Source of the DNA: CAJQQY01 sp964352225
GTDB lineage: Bacteria; Bacteroidota; Bacteroidia; Chitinophagales; Saprospiraceae
Assembly: GCA_964352225.1 (NCBI GenBank)
Contig: CAYGRM010000103.1
Coordinates: 1-18,148 of the forward strand
Direction: 5' to 3'
DNA: 18,148 nucleotides
Shown here piece after piece: positions 7,503 through 15,225 of the stretch; the stretch's first letter is position 1, and each line of letters starts with the position of its first letter. Position numbers and translations under genes: made by a program. The notes under the pieces are model-generated. The model was not told the DNA's origin. It saw only the letters and a program-made list of their open reading frames with translations, and ran no database searches.

Positions 7503-9953
7503 ATGAAAATTATAAAAATCACATTCCTTGCTCTTATTTTAATTTTACAAAGCAACTATTCAAGTATTGCTCAACGCAATGAGAACACTACACCCGCAAT
7601 CGTATCTGGTAAATTATTAGACCAGTCACAAGAAGAAATTATGTATGCTTCCGTCGCTTTACTAGATGCAGATTCAACCGTCATCACGGGCGAAATCAGT
7701 AGCGAAATTGGAGTATTCAAAATTCCGATTGCCAATTCTGGTACCTATTTTTTGCGAGTAGAGCACCTTGAATATCAAACTTATATTTCTCAACCCTTCA
7801 TGGTGTCACCGGGAGAATCCAAGATATTGCCAGACCTTATTTTGCAGAATCAGGTGAATAGTTTGGGAGAAGTAGTGGTCGTTCATAAAAAAGAGATGAT
7901 TGAAGTGAAAGCTGATAAATTGATTTTTAATGTGGCAGATAGTCCAAGTGCTTCGGGAACAAATGGGTTGGACTTGTTGAAAAAATCACCAGGAGTCACG
8001 TTGGATATGGATAATAATATAGCCCTGTTGGGAAAAGCGGGGGTGCAAGTGTATATCAATGGTATTCCGTCAAGGCTGTCGGGAAATGACCTTACTATTT
8101 TTTTACAAAGTATGGCCTCGGATAATATCCAATTTATCGAAATAATTACTAATCCTTCTGCGAAATATGAGGCGGAAGGAAATGCAGGAATTATCAATAT
8201 TCGAATGAAGAAAAATAGCGCAACTGGATTTAATGGCAGCGCGACTTCTAGTTTTACTCAAGGAAGATACCTTAGATATAACAACAGTCTTAGACTAAAT
8301 TATGGGGGAGAAAAGCTAAAAGCTAATTTTGAATTTACTCAATCTCAAAATAAAAGTTTCGATACTTTTTTAGATACAAAAGCACAAAACGATGCCATCT
8401 TAGATTTGGATTCGGAAGAAATTGAAGATAGAAAAGGAATCAATGTGGCGTTGGGAATGGAAGCACGACTTTCCAAAGATCAAACACTTAACCTTAGTGG
8501 AAGAAGTGTCTTCAACCAACGTAACAACGTGTTGACTAGTCAAACAGATATTTACAATATCGATCCAAAACAATTGTCATCAGTTCTACTTTCCAATTCC
8601 TTTGCTGAGTTGTTTTCTGCCAATCATACTTATAATTTGAATCATCAATGGAGATTAAATTCTACTTCGAGTTGGAATACAGCGTTGAGTGTGGGGACGT
8701 ATGAAAATGAAAGAAATACGCAACAACCCAACACTTTTTTAGAAGCCGATGGAACTACTGTGGATATCATTGATGACCGTGAGTTTGATGCTGATACTCA
8801 GATAAAGTTGTGGTCAGCAAAAACAGATTACGAGAAGACTTGGGAAAACGCCACTTTTTCGGCAGGTGCCAAATATTCTCATATTGCAACTGAAAATAGT
8901 TTTGAATTTTACAATATCGAAAATCAAACTGCTGCCTTTGATCCGACAAGAAGCAATGATTTTAAATATACTGAAAAAGTAACAGCCCTCTACGGGATGC
9001 TCAATCTAAAATTGGGTAATTCCCTAAGACTTGATGCAGGATTACGTATTGAGAATACCAATTCGAGAGGACAACTCTTTAGTGAAATCGAAACAGACAA
9101 TAAAGATGTACCTCGGAACTATACCGATTTTTTTCCAAGTGTTGGTTTGTCTTTCGACAATCAAAAAGATCATACTTGGGGGCTGAGTATCGGACGACGA
9201 ATCACCCGACCGAATTATCAAGATTTGAATCCTTTCGAAACACCAATTAGTCAGTTGACCGTTTGGAAAGGAAATCCTTTTTTGCGACCTAAGTACACCA
9301 TGAATTACCAAGCTTCTTATGCTTACAAAAAGAAACTCATCGTGACCAACACTTATAGCGTTACTAAAGATTTCTTTGCCAATATTTTTGAAATTACGGG
9401 GGAGAATGGTAATCAAATCATTCCTCGCAATATGGAAAAGGCGACCAGTTATGGAGTCTCAGTTAGCTATCCTGTTACGGTAAATGAACATTGGGACTTT
9501 ATCACATTTGCCAATGCTGCTTACAGAACTTTTGAGGGAAATTTAGAAGGTACGATTATCGATATCACCGCCAAAACTTGGGATTTTAGATGGCAAAATA
9601 ATATCAATCTACCCTGGGGAATTAAGTTAGATTTAACTTATTACATCGGAAGTGATTGGGTATGGAGAGGCTCTATTAATGTTAAAGGGAATCAAGATAT
9701 TGGTTTTGGACTTCGTAAAGATTTCTTGGACAAACGATTACAAATTAGAATCACAGGCTCCGATATCTTTAGAACTACCAACGACTATTTTTATCAAGGT
9801 AATTACGGAGGCATTGAAATTGATGGAGTTCGATCTTTTGATACCCAACGATTTGGATTAGGAGCTACTTATAAATTTGGAAATCTACAGGCTAAAACTC
9901 GACGCAATAATAAGAATGCATTGGAAGATGAATTGAATCGAATTGAAAATTGA
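7503..9953 (+). CDS. TonB-dependent outer-membrane receptor with carboxypeptidase-regulatory-like N-domain
   Basis: An 816-residue outer-membrane beta-barrel receptor. The signal peptide ends at about residue 24 (SSIAQ). Residues 31-115 form a CarboxypepD_reg-like beta-sandwich (VSGKLLDQSQEEIMYASVAL, GVFKIPIANSGTYFLRVEHL), residues about 140-240 form the plug (GTNGLDLLKKSPGVTLD, VQVYINGIPSRLSG, IEIITNPSAKYEAEGNAGII), and the remainder is a long barrel of the OMP_b-brl_3 type. Typical late-barrel landmarks are present: FFPSVGLSFDNQ, LNPFETPISQLTVWKGNPFL and TYKFGNL. Such receptors import or bind ligands with TonB/ExbBD energy or act as regulated porins; the substrate cannot be told from sequence, and no SusD partner follows, so a SusCD glycan system is unlikely. 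The true C-terminus continues past the last strand with a charged tail (KTRRNNKNALEDELNRIEN). The NTF2/ABM-like gene follows after 44 bases, probably in one transcript. Confidence 0.92.
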   Translation: MKIIKITFLALILILQSNYSSIAQRNENTTPAIVSGKLLDQSQEEIMYASVALLDADSTVITGEISSEIGVFKIPIANSGTYFLRVEHLEYQTYISQPFMVSPGESKILPDLILQNQVNSLGEVVVVHKKEMIEVKADKLIFNVADSPSASGTNGLDLLKKSPGVTLDMDNNIALLGKAGVQVYINGIPSRLSGNDLTIFLQSMASDNIQFIEIITNPSAKYEAEGNAGIINIRMKKNSATGFNGSATSSFTQGRYLRYNNSLRLNYGGEKLKANFEFTQSQNKSFDTFLDTKAQNDAILDLDSEEIEDRKGINVALGMEARLSKDQTLNLSGRSVFNQRNNVLTSQTDIYNIDPKQLSSVLLSNSFAELFSANHTYNLNHQWRLNSTSSWNTALSVGTYENERNTQQPNTFLEADGTTVDIIDDREFDADTQIKLWSAKTDYEKTWENATFSAGAKYSHIATENSFEFYNIENQTAAFDPTRSNDFKYTEKVTALYGMLNLKLGNSLRLDAGLRIENTNSRGQLFSEIETDNKDVPRNYTDFFPSVGLSFDNQKDHTWGLSIGRRITRPNYQDLNPFETPISQLTVWKGNPFLRPKYTMNYQASYAYKKKLIVTNTYSVTKDFFANIFEITGENGNQIIPRNMEKATSYGVSVSYPVTVNEHWDFITFANAAYRTFEGNLEGTIIDITAKTWDFRWQNNINLPWGIKLDLTYYIGSDWVWRGSINVKGNQDIGFGLRKDFLDKRLQIRITGSDIFRTTNDYFYQGNYGGIEIDGVRSFDTQRFGLGATYKFGNLQAKTRRNNKNALEDELNRIEN

Positions 9954-9997
9954 TATCTTTAGAAGACTAAATAATTTTTTAACCTAAAAAAAACAAT

Positions 9998-10711
9998 ATG
10001 AAAAATTTCCTCTTTATTACAGTACTTATTACTTGCTCAGTTAATCTTCATAGTCAAGCAGTTAATGATGAGTTAGTGATTCAAGAATTAACCCGCGATT
10101 TTATGTCTGCCTACAACAACCAAGACCATAAAACACTTAGGGGAATGTACTCGGAATTTGCTACCCGCATCGATCAAGAAAATAATAAAATAACTGGTGC
10201 CGACGAAATTATCAATTTTTTCAAACAAGGTTTTATTAATAATAATACCACCTTGTTTTTAAAACATTCATCTCTCACCTGGTCAGATGCTGAGCATGCA
10301 TTTATTGCGCGAGGTACTTACGAGATTATTGGTAAAACTAATGTTTATGATATTGAAATCAACACTAAAGGTGCTTATGCTAACACAATAATAAAAGATA
10401 AAAACAAGTGGAAAATTGCAAATTCGGTGCTTTCCCCAATCGTCAAAGTTATCGTAACTCAAGAAGTAAAAGACTTTGCTAAATTCAAATCGCATTTTGC
10501 AGAGGGATTATCCATGCGGTTGTCTGCTGGCGAATTGAGTGAAGAAATGGGGACGCTCCATAAGCAACCAAACATGGTTTACATTATTAGCGAGTGGACA
10601 TCAGTAGAAAACTTTCAAGCCTTTTATTCCAATCCAGCTTTAAAAACTAAAATGAAAGAAGCAGGTGTGACAGGGGAGCCAACTGTTTTAATATTAGGAA
10701 GACAAAAGTAA
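9998..10711 (+). CDS. Secreted two-domain protein: NTF2/SnoaL-like plus ABM-like
   Basis: This 237-residue protein has a signal peptide (cleavage near HSQ, residue 20). Residues about 25-145 look like an NTF2/SnoaL/DUF4440-type cone fold: a first helix LVIQELTRDFMSAYNNQDHK, GMYSEFATRID, GADEIINFFKQGF and final strands GAYANTIIKDKNKWKIANSV. Residues about 148-237 look like a ferredoxin-like ABM (antibiotic biosynthesis monooxygenase) or stress-responsive dimeric barrel: KVIVTQEVKDFAKFKSHF, NMVYIISEWTSVENFQAFYS, PALKTKMKEAGV. Both folds usually bind or act on small hydrophobic molecules, but no catalytic residue can be assigned. Lying 44 bases after the TonB-dependent receptor gene, it may handle the ligand in the periplasm (inference). 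Its leader shares ACCTAAAAAAA with the leader of the next gene. Confidence 0.75.
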   Translation: MKNFLFITVLITCSVNLHSQAVNDELVIQELTRDFMSAYNNQDHKTLRGMYSEFATRIDQENNKITGADEIINFFKQGFINNNTTLFLKHSSLTWSDAEHAFIARGTYEIIGKTNVYDIEINTKGAYANTIIKDKNKWKIANSVLSPIVKVIVTQEVKDFAKFKSHFAEGLSMRLSAGELSEEMGTLHKQPNMVYIISEWTSVENFQAFYSNPALKTKMKEAGVTGEPTVLILGRQK

Positions 10712-10798
10712 TTGTCTTGATAGCATGATTTTTAATTTCCTAACTGATTTTTTGAAAAGTCGATGACCTAAAAAAATCAACATAATAAAACTATAAAA

Positions 10799-11362
10799 AT
10801 GAAATATGTAATTCTCCTTTTGATTGCTTTTACTGCTTGCACCGATGCCAGTCAAAAAAACGAAACAAGCCAAACCGATGCTAGTCAAACCGATATCAAA
10901 CAAACCAATGCACCTGCGGCCGAACCTTGGATATTGGTGGAAGACGAATCGACTGGACTATCAAGCTACCAAACTAAGGACGGAAAAATTGAAATTCCTG
11001 CCGACACCTATGCGAAATCTCTCACCGATACTTTCCATACTTATGCTATTGTCCTAACCAAAAATGATTACAAATGGGTGGTCATAGATCGAAGTCAAAA
11101 AGTACAATATGAAGTATTTCCTTTCGATAATGGCCCCGATTATCCTTCAGATGGATTGTTTAGAATTATGCAAAATGGGAAGATTGGTTATGCCGACGCA
11201 ACTGATTACAAGGTGGTCATTGAGCCACAATTTGATTGCGCCTATCCTTTTGAAAATGGGAAAGCCAAAGTGAGTAAAAAATGTACAACGATTGTGGATG
11301 GAGATCACCAAATTTGGAAAAGCGACGAATGGCAATTCGTAGATAAGAATGGTAAATTTTAA
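10799..11362 (+). CDS. WG-repeat lipoprotein
   Basis: A 187-residue lipoprotein with a short signal sequence (MKYVILLLIAFTAC, lipid-modified Cys14 expected). A Ser/Gln/Thr/Asp-rich linker at about 16-40 contains near-tandem units (ETSQTDASQTDIKQTN), visible in the DNA as repeats around ACCGATGCCAGTC and ACCGATGCTAGTC. The rest shows WG-type units: GLSSYQTKDGKIEIP, YKWVVIDRSQKVQYEVFPFD, GLFRIMQNGKIGYADATDYK with VVIEPQFDCAYPFENGKAKV, and an ending EWQFVDKNGKF. WG repeats are binding or scaffold modules without known catalysis. It is shorter than the WG protein at the left edge and not an obvious copy of it. It follows the NTF2/ABM-like gene by 87 bases and precedes the cysteine hydrolase gene by 52. 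Confidence 0.8.
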   Translation: MKYVILLLIAFTACTDASQKNETSQTDASQTDIKQTNAPAAEPWILVEDESTGLSSYQTKDGKIEIPADTYAKSLTDTFHTYAIVLTKNDYKWVVIDRSQKVQYEVFPFDNGPDYPSDGLFRIMQNGKIGYADATDYKVVIEPQFDCAYPFENGKAKVSKKCTTIVDGDHQIWKSDEWQFVDKNGKF

Positions 11363-11414
11363 TCTTAGTTGAATAATAACATAGACAGAACATTTTAAAA
11401 ATTAATAAACGATC

Positions 11415-12128
11415 ATGAAAAAAACACTAATCATTTTAACCATCTGCATTTTTGGCTGTAATTCAAATAACGACGAACCAGCCAAAATAGATCCTGAATT
11501 GAAAACAGAAGTGGAAGCCATCACTCCATCAGAAGCAGCACCCATTTCTTCAACACCAGAAATCGAAAAGCCACCGTTAAAAAAAGAAATTCAAAATGGA
11601 GATTTAATTTTTCACACCTCCACCTCTGGGCAAAGTTTGGCCATTCAAATAGCTTCCAATTCAAAATATTCTCACGTAGGAATGATCTATCAGGATGGAG
11701 GTAAAGATTATGTATTGGAAGCAGTACAGCCAGTAAAATTAACTCGCTTAGCTGAATTTATTAACCGAGGCGAAAACAAACACTATGTAGTCAAACGACT
11801 AAAAAATAGCGAGGAGTTTTTGACGCCAGAAGGTATCGCAAAGATGAAAATGATTGGTGGAAAGTACCTAAACAAAAACTATGATTATCAATTCGAATGG
11901 TCTGATGATAAAATCTATTGTAGTGAATTGGTTTGGAAAATTTATGATCAGGCATTCGGAATCAAAATTGGAGCACTCGAACAGATTAAAGATTTTGATT
12001 TGTCAGACCCTGTCGTCAAGGCAAAAGCCAAAGAAAGATATGGAAATAATATCCCGATGGAGGAGTTAATCATTACACCAGATAGAATGTTTCAATCTGA
12101 TCAACTAGTCACAGTTTTTGAAAACTAA
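11415..12128 (+). CDS. YiiX/YebB-like permuted papain-fold lipoprotein (C92-type cysteine hydrolase)
   Basis: A 237-residue lipoprotein: the signal runs to the lipobox IFGC (Cys15) and is followed by a Pro/Glu/Ser-rich linker (about 16-58). The catalytic domain begins at NGDLIFHTSTSG (61-72) and carries SKYSHVGMIY with presumed catalytic His87, LEAVQP with Glu102, and DKIYCSELVWKIY with presumed nucleophile Cys169. The His-before-Cys order matches permuted NlpC/P60-like (YiiX, peptidase C92) enzymes, which act as amidases or thioesterases on lipid- or peptidoglycan-linked bonds. The full triad is visible, so it should be active, at the inner face of the outer membrane or in the periplasm. The substrate is unknown. 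It lies between the WG lipoprotein (52 bases) and a secreted NTF2-like protein (38 bases) in one direction, suggesting one transcript. Confidence 0.85.
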   Translation: MKKTLIILTICIFGCNSNNDEPAKIDPELKTEVEAITPSEAAPISSTPEIEKPPLKKEIQNGDLIFHTSTSGQSLAIQIASNSKYSHVGMIYQDGGKDYVLEAVQPVKLTRLAEFINRGENKHYVVKRLKNSEEFLTPEGIAKMKMIGGKYLNKNYDYQFEWSDDKIYCSELVWKIYDQAFGIKIGALEQIKDFDLSDPVVKAKAKERYGNNIPMEELIITPDRMFQSDQLVTVFEN

Positions 12129-12166
12129 AAAAGGCTTCAGGTTCTTTTTCCTCAAAAAATAAAATT

Positions 12167-12676
12167 ATGAATAGATATATCCTATTCGCTATTGCATTAT
12201 TGTTTTGTTCTTCCATTTTCGGACAAACCACCAATGAAAAATATGCAGAAGATGTAAAATCAATAGATGCAATTATAGATGCCTATTATGATGTTATTTC
12301 AGGTTCGAGTAATGACCTTTGGCAATTTGAAAGAGATAAATATATTCATGCTAAAAATGCGGTGATCACCAGATTGGACGAAAATGGAAAAGCGGAATCA
12401 CATTCCTTGGAAGCAGAATACGTTCCATTGGGATTATCACCAAAAGAGGATTTTTACGAAAAGGAACTAAAAAGGAACATTAACCAATTTGGAAATATCG
12501 CCCAAGTATGGAGTGCCTTTGAAATAAGAACAGACCCGAACATTGCTTCAAATGTTAGAGGACTGAATAGTATTCAACTTCATTATGAAAATGGCAGATG
12601 GTGGATAGATAGTTGGACTTGTGAAATGGAGTCTGATAAAAATGCTTTAGTAAAAGATTTTTTGAGTAAGGAATAA
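12167..12676 (+). CDS. Secreted NTF2/SnoaL-like protein
   Basis: A 169-residue protein with a signal peptide ending at IFGQ (about residue 20). The mature protein fits a single NTF2-like (SnoaL/DUF4440) domain: opening helices (DVKSIDAIIDAYYDVISG), a hinge with FERDKYIHAKNAVITRLD, and long closing strands FGNIAQVWSAFEIR, GLNSIQLHYENGRWWID. The strand ending in NGRWWIDSWTCE is characteristic of this fold. Function is not predictable beyond small-ligand binding or an isomerase/hydrolase-like fold. It is the second NTF2-like exported protein in this run of genes (the other is at 9998), with little obvious identity between them, so they are not a recent duplication. It starts 38 bases after the cysteine hydrolase gene. 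Confidence 0.75.
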   Translation: MNRYILFAIALLFCSSIFGQTTNEKYAEDVKSIDAIIDAYYDVISGSSNDLWQFERDKYIHAKNAVITRLDENGKAESHSLEAEYVPLGLSPKEDFYEKELKRNINQFGNIAQVWSAFEIRTDPNIASNVRGLNSIQLHYENGRWWIDSWTCEMESDKNALVKDFLSKE

Positions 12677-12742
12677 AACTTTTACTAGCCAAGGGTTAAA
12701 TTCATATTTTGAAAAATGCTCCACGATCCAAAAAAAAACTCG

Positions 12743-13348
12743 ATGATGAATTTTCAACTCCTCCTCATTTGCTGTTTTATCGGCAGTAGCCTTTTCGCCC
12801 AACGCATGATCAGCGGTCAGGTGATGAACGAAAATAACGAGCCACTAATTGGAACCTGGGTCAGTCACCAACAATTTCCTAAAAATGACGAAGTTGTATT
12901 CGTGGAAATGGACGGCAGTTACTCGCTAGAGGTGGGAAAAGATTGCCAGATGCTATATGTTTCTTACGAATGGACTTTGGAAGTACCATTGGGCGATCTA
13001 GATACGGCGAACGTCATTTTTGTTTATGGTTTTGCTGGCAGACTGAAAAGGAAACAACCCACCTCGTCACGGCAATTTGCTATTCATGCCAGCGGCAAGG
13101 TAGAGGTTGGTAAAATGGCTAAAACTGCCACCGTGCAAATCAAAGGTACCGACAGGATGACTCAAGTGGATGAAGAGGGGCACTTTTCATTGCTAGTACC
13201 ACCGGGGCATGATGTATTAGTTTTTTCTGCTGAAAACCATATCAAAACAGAAATCCGCCTTGGTGAAGTTCGGACAGTTTACGTACCCATACGGTTATAT
13301 CCCCAAAAAAAGAGACGATGGTGGCAAATTTTTAGGCGTAAAAATTAG
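12743..13348 (+). CDS. Exported protein with two regulatory-like (CarboxypepD_reg-like) beta-sandwich domains
   Basis: I place the start at the ATG at 12743 (or 12746), which opens directly into a signal peptide (MMNFQLLLICCFIGSSLFAQ). An in-frame ATG at 12716 would put nine polar residues before it. Of about 201 residues, the first domain (RMISGQVMNENNEPLIGTWV, then DGSYSLEVGKDCQMLYVSY) looks like the N-terminal CarboxypepD_reg-like domain of TonB-dependent receptors, but no plug or barrel follows. A second, weaker unit is KTATVQIKGTDRMTQVDEEG with HFSLLVPPGHDVLVF. The C-terminus is strongly basic and aromatic (KKRRWWQIFRRKN). GC content appears higher than in the genes just upstream. It could be a stand-alone adaptor domain or a shortened receptor-like gene. 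Convergent with the GH113-like gene, with about 80 bases between the stops and no clear terminator. Confidence 0.72.
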   Translation: MMNFQLLLICCFIGSSLFAQRMISGQVMNENNEPLIGTWVSHQQFPKNDEVVFVEMDGSYSLEVGKDCQMLYVSYEWTLEVPLGDLDTANVIFVYGFAGRLKRKQPTSSRQFAIHASGKVEVGKMAKTATVQIKGTDRMTQVDEEGHFSLLVPPGHDVLVFSAENHIKTEIRLGEVRTVYVPIRLYPQKKRRWWQIFRRKN

Positions 13349-13428
13349 CTCCATCTAGGAGCAGCAAAGCCAGTTGAGTTAACATGTATTTGAATAAAAT
13401 GACGGATGGCGAGTAATATTATTGAAGA

Positions 13429-14781
13429 CTATTGTTTTCCAAAACCTTTAGCGATAACATTCTCCGCAGGTTTCTTTCGAGGAGTAAAATCTAAATTATC
13501 TTTGCCACCAGTTTTTTCGGAAGTGTGCCATTGCCAAATATGGACACCTGCAAACCATTCTTTTTTCCAAATAGTTTTAAAAAATGCTTCGTAGCAATTA
13601 GCTTGAGTTTCAGTTGAAACAGGCCGAAAAATTTTAGGAGAGTAGTCAAGCCAACTCCAAGGTTCGATTGCACTATCGGGAGTACTTTTATATCCCATTT
13701 CTGTGAAGAGGATTTTTTTGTCAAATTTCTCCGCAACACTTTTTAAGGTGGGAAAATGTTTTCTCCAACCTTTGGAAATTTGTTTAACACTCGGATTAGT
13801 ATTTTTTGCTAAAGGAAAATATGCTTGCACTCCGATGTAATCCAACTGATCCCAAAAGGTGATTTTTTCATATTCCTCGTACCAATTGGCGGCATAAGTT
13901 ATTTTTCCAGAATAAATACCTCGAATTTCTTGAATTAAATTTTCCCAAAAATTAGATTTCTCAATAGCGAGTCTGGTGAATTCTGTCCCGATGCAAAACA
14001 TTTCAACATTATTTTTTTCGGCTATTCTAGCATATAGTAAAATAAACTCTCGATAGCTCTTTTGCCAAGCCTCCCAGTTCTTTTCGTTGGTGGGAAAAAT
14101 ATCGGAACGCCATTTTCCATCCGTGGTCGAGTAGATCCAAATATGTGGTTTAAAAAAAACTTTAAAACCATGTGCATGTGCCATTTGGATACTTTCTGAC
14201 CACATCGTATCAATATCAAGAAAAGTATTTCTTGTTGGGTGATAAAATTTCACTTCAGGGCTATCATGATTTTCTTGATCGCCAAACGGTACTAGTGTGA
14301 TCCATTCGATGTTACTTTTTATTAGAGGTTGAATATTGGTGGTATCTATTTTCCCAAAAACATGCATCCCTCTTTGCATTTCATCTTTTTTGAATAAATC
14401 TGTTGCTCGATCAGTTTTATTTTCAATGGCGGAGTTCCATTGGTAATCGAAACTTTCATTTTTAGTATACCATTGTGAAAGATTAAAAAGAGAATAGAAA
14501 AGTCCGATGGGTAAGATGATTGAAAAAGAAAAGCGTCGAAGGAAAGTCATTTTGCCATGATTTTTATAGGAATGAAAAAGATACTGAGTGAGGCGGTAAA
14601 GGGAAAATGGAATAGTCAAAGATAGCCAGTAATACCACTTTTCGAGGAGTTGTGAAAGTAATTCAAAATAGTACATTTTCACATCATTCGTGGAGAAACC
14701 AAAATAAAAAAAAAGTACTCCAAGGAGCATAAAGCAACTGAAAATAAAACTTCCAAAATACCATTGTAAAAATCTTTTCAT
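13429..14781 (-). CDS. Membrane-anchored GH113-like glycoside hydrolase
   Basis: The start is the ATG at 14781; a TTG one codon earlier is less likely. The 450-residue protein has three predicted membrane segments (about 9-29, 50-68 and 84-101), then a TIM-barrel domain at about 135-445 resembling glycoside hydrolase family 113: RGMHVFG, WITLVPFGDQ, GFKVFFKPHIWI, EMFCIGTEFTRL (Glu267, likely acid/base), DYIGVQAYFP, ILFTEMGYKS (Glu361, likely nucleophile) and VHIWQWHT. Known family members cleave beta-mannans, but this family is also annotated generically, so the substrate is only inferred. The N-terminal membrane region is much longer than the plain signal peptide usual for secreted family members and would tether the enzyme to the inner membrane facing the periplasm. 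No SusCD or other glycan-use genes are adjacent, so a polysaccharide locus is not supported. Confidence 0.85.
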   Translation of the reverse strand: MKRFLQWYFGSFIFSCFMLLGVLFFYFGFSTNDVKMYYFELLSQLLEKWYYWLSLTIPFSLYRLTQYLFHSYKNHGKMTFLRRFSFSIILPIGLFYSLFNLSQWYTKNESFDYQWNSAIENKTDRATDLFKKDEMQRGMHVFGKIDTTNIQPLIKSNIEWITLVPFGDQENHDSPEVKFYHPTRNTFLDIDTMWSESIQMAHAHGFKVFFKPHIWIYSTTDGKWRSDIFPTNEKNWEAWQKSYREFILLYARIAEKNNVEMFCIGTEFTRLAIEKSNFWENLIQEIRGIYSGKITYAANWYEEYEKITFWDQLDYIGVQAYFPLAKNTNPSVKQISKGWRKHFPTLKSVAEKFDKKILFTEMGYKSTPDSAIEPWSWLDYSPKIFRPVSTETQANCYEAFFKTIWKKEWFAGVHIWQWHTSEKTGGKDNLDFTPRKKPAENVIAKGFGKQ

Positions 14782-15225
14782 CAATTTTTTTTAATTGAAG
14801 CCGCAAAATATTTTGAACACAAAATAGAGTTTTCTTTCTATTTCAGCTGTTATTAAGCTGTTAAACGCTTTCATCGTATACCTAAAGAATTCCCTGATGA
14901 TTATACTGGATGTATAGAAATAATCAATCGATAACAAAGTCACCTAATTTGTCAAGAACTACTTTTATTAATGAAGTGGATTAAAATTTTTCGAATCAAC
15001 TATTTATGGTAAAAAAATATGAAAATAATAACATTTGTAACATGGATTTGGTACATATTTTGGAGATTTATTATATAAAGTATATTAGATAATTTACCTA
15101 CGAGTCTTATAAAAAATAGTGATTTACGACAAAACGGTGATGTTTAATAGATTTAAATAACGAAATCACTTCTAACCAATTCTTGAAATAAGCAATAATT
15201 CATTCAGATTGTAAACTTGATTATT
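14782..15225. other. 444-bp AT-rich intergenic region, divergent starts
   Basis: This gap separates the GH113-like gene (-) and the T9SS cargo gene (+), so it should hold promoters for both. It is strongly AT-rich. I see a weak inverted repeat AGTGATTT (15118-15125)/AAATCACT (15163-15170) and a short one around 14895-14925 (TGATTAT/ATAATCA), both weak enough to be chance. A 19-residue hydrophobic ORF at 15019-15078 is noted but not called. No tRNA, terminator, riboswitch or clear promoter consensus is visible. Confidence 0.4.

Noticed and set aside
7503..9953. SusC-type glycan transporter
   Set aside because: No SusD gene or glycan enzyme cluster lies beside it and the barrel looks like the OMP_b-brl_3 type.
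12716..12743. Upstream ATG for the regulatory-like protein
   Set aside because: It would put nine polar residues before the signal peptide core.
13348..13362. GCTCC/GGAGC hairpin after the 12743 gene
   Set aside because: Only five base pairs and no T-run follows, so it does not look like a terminator.
15019..15078. 19-codon hydrophobic ORF (MKIITFVTWIWYIFWRFII) in the 14782-15225 gap
   Set aside because: Too short and in strongly AT-rich sequence where such frames arise often; no leader motif, repeat or neighbour supports it.
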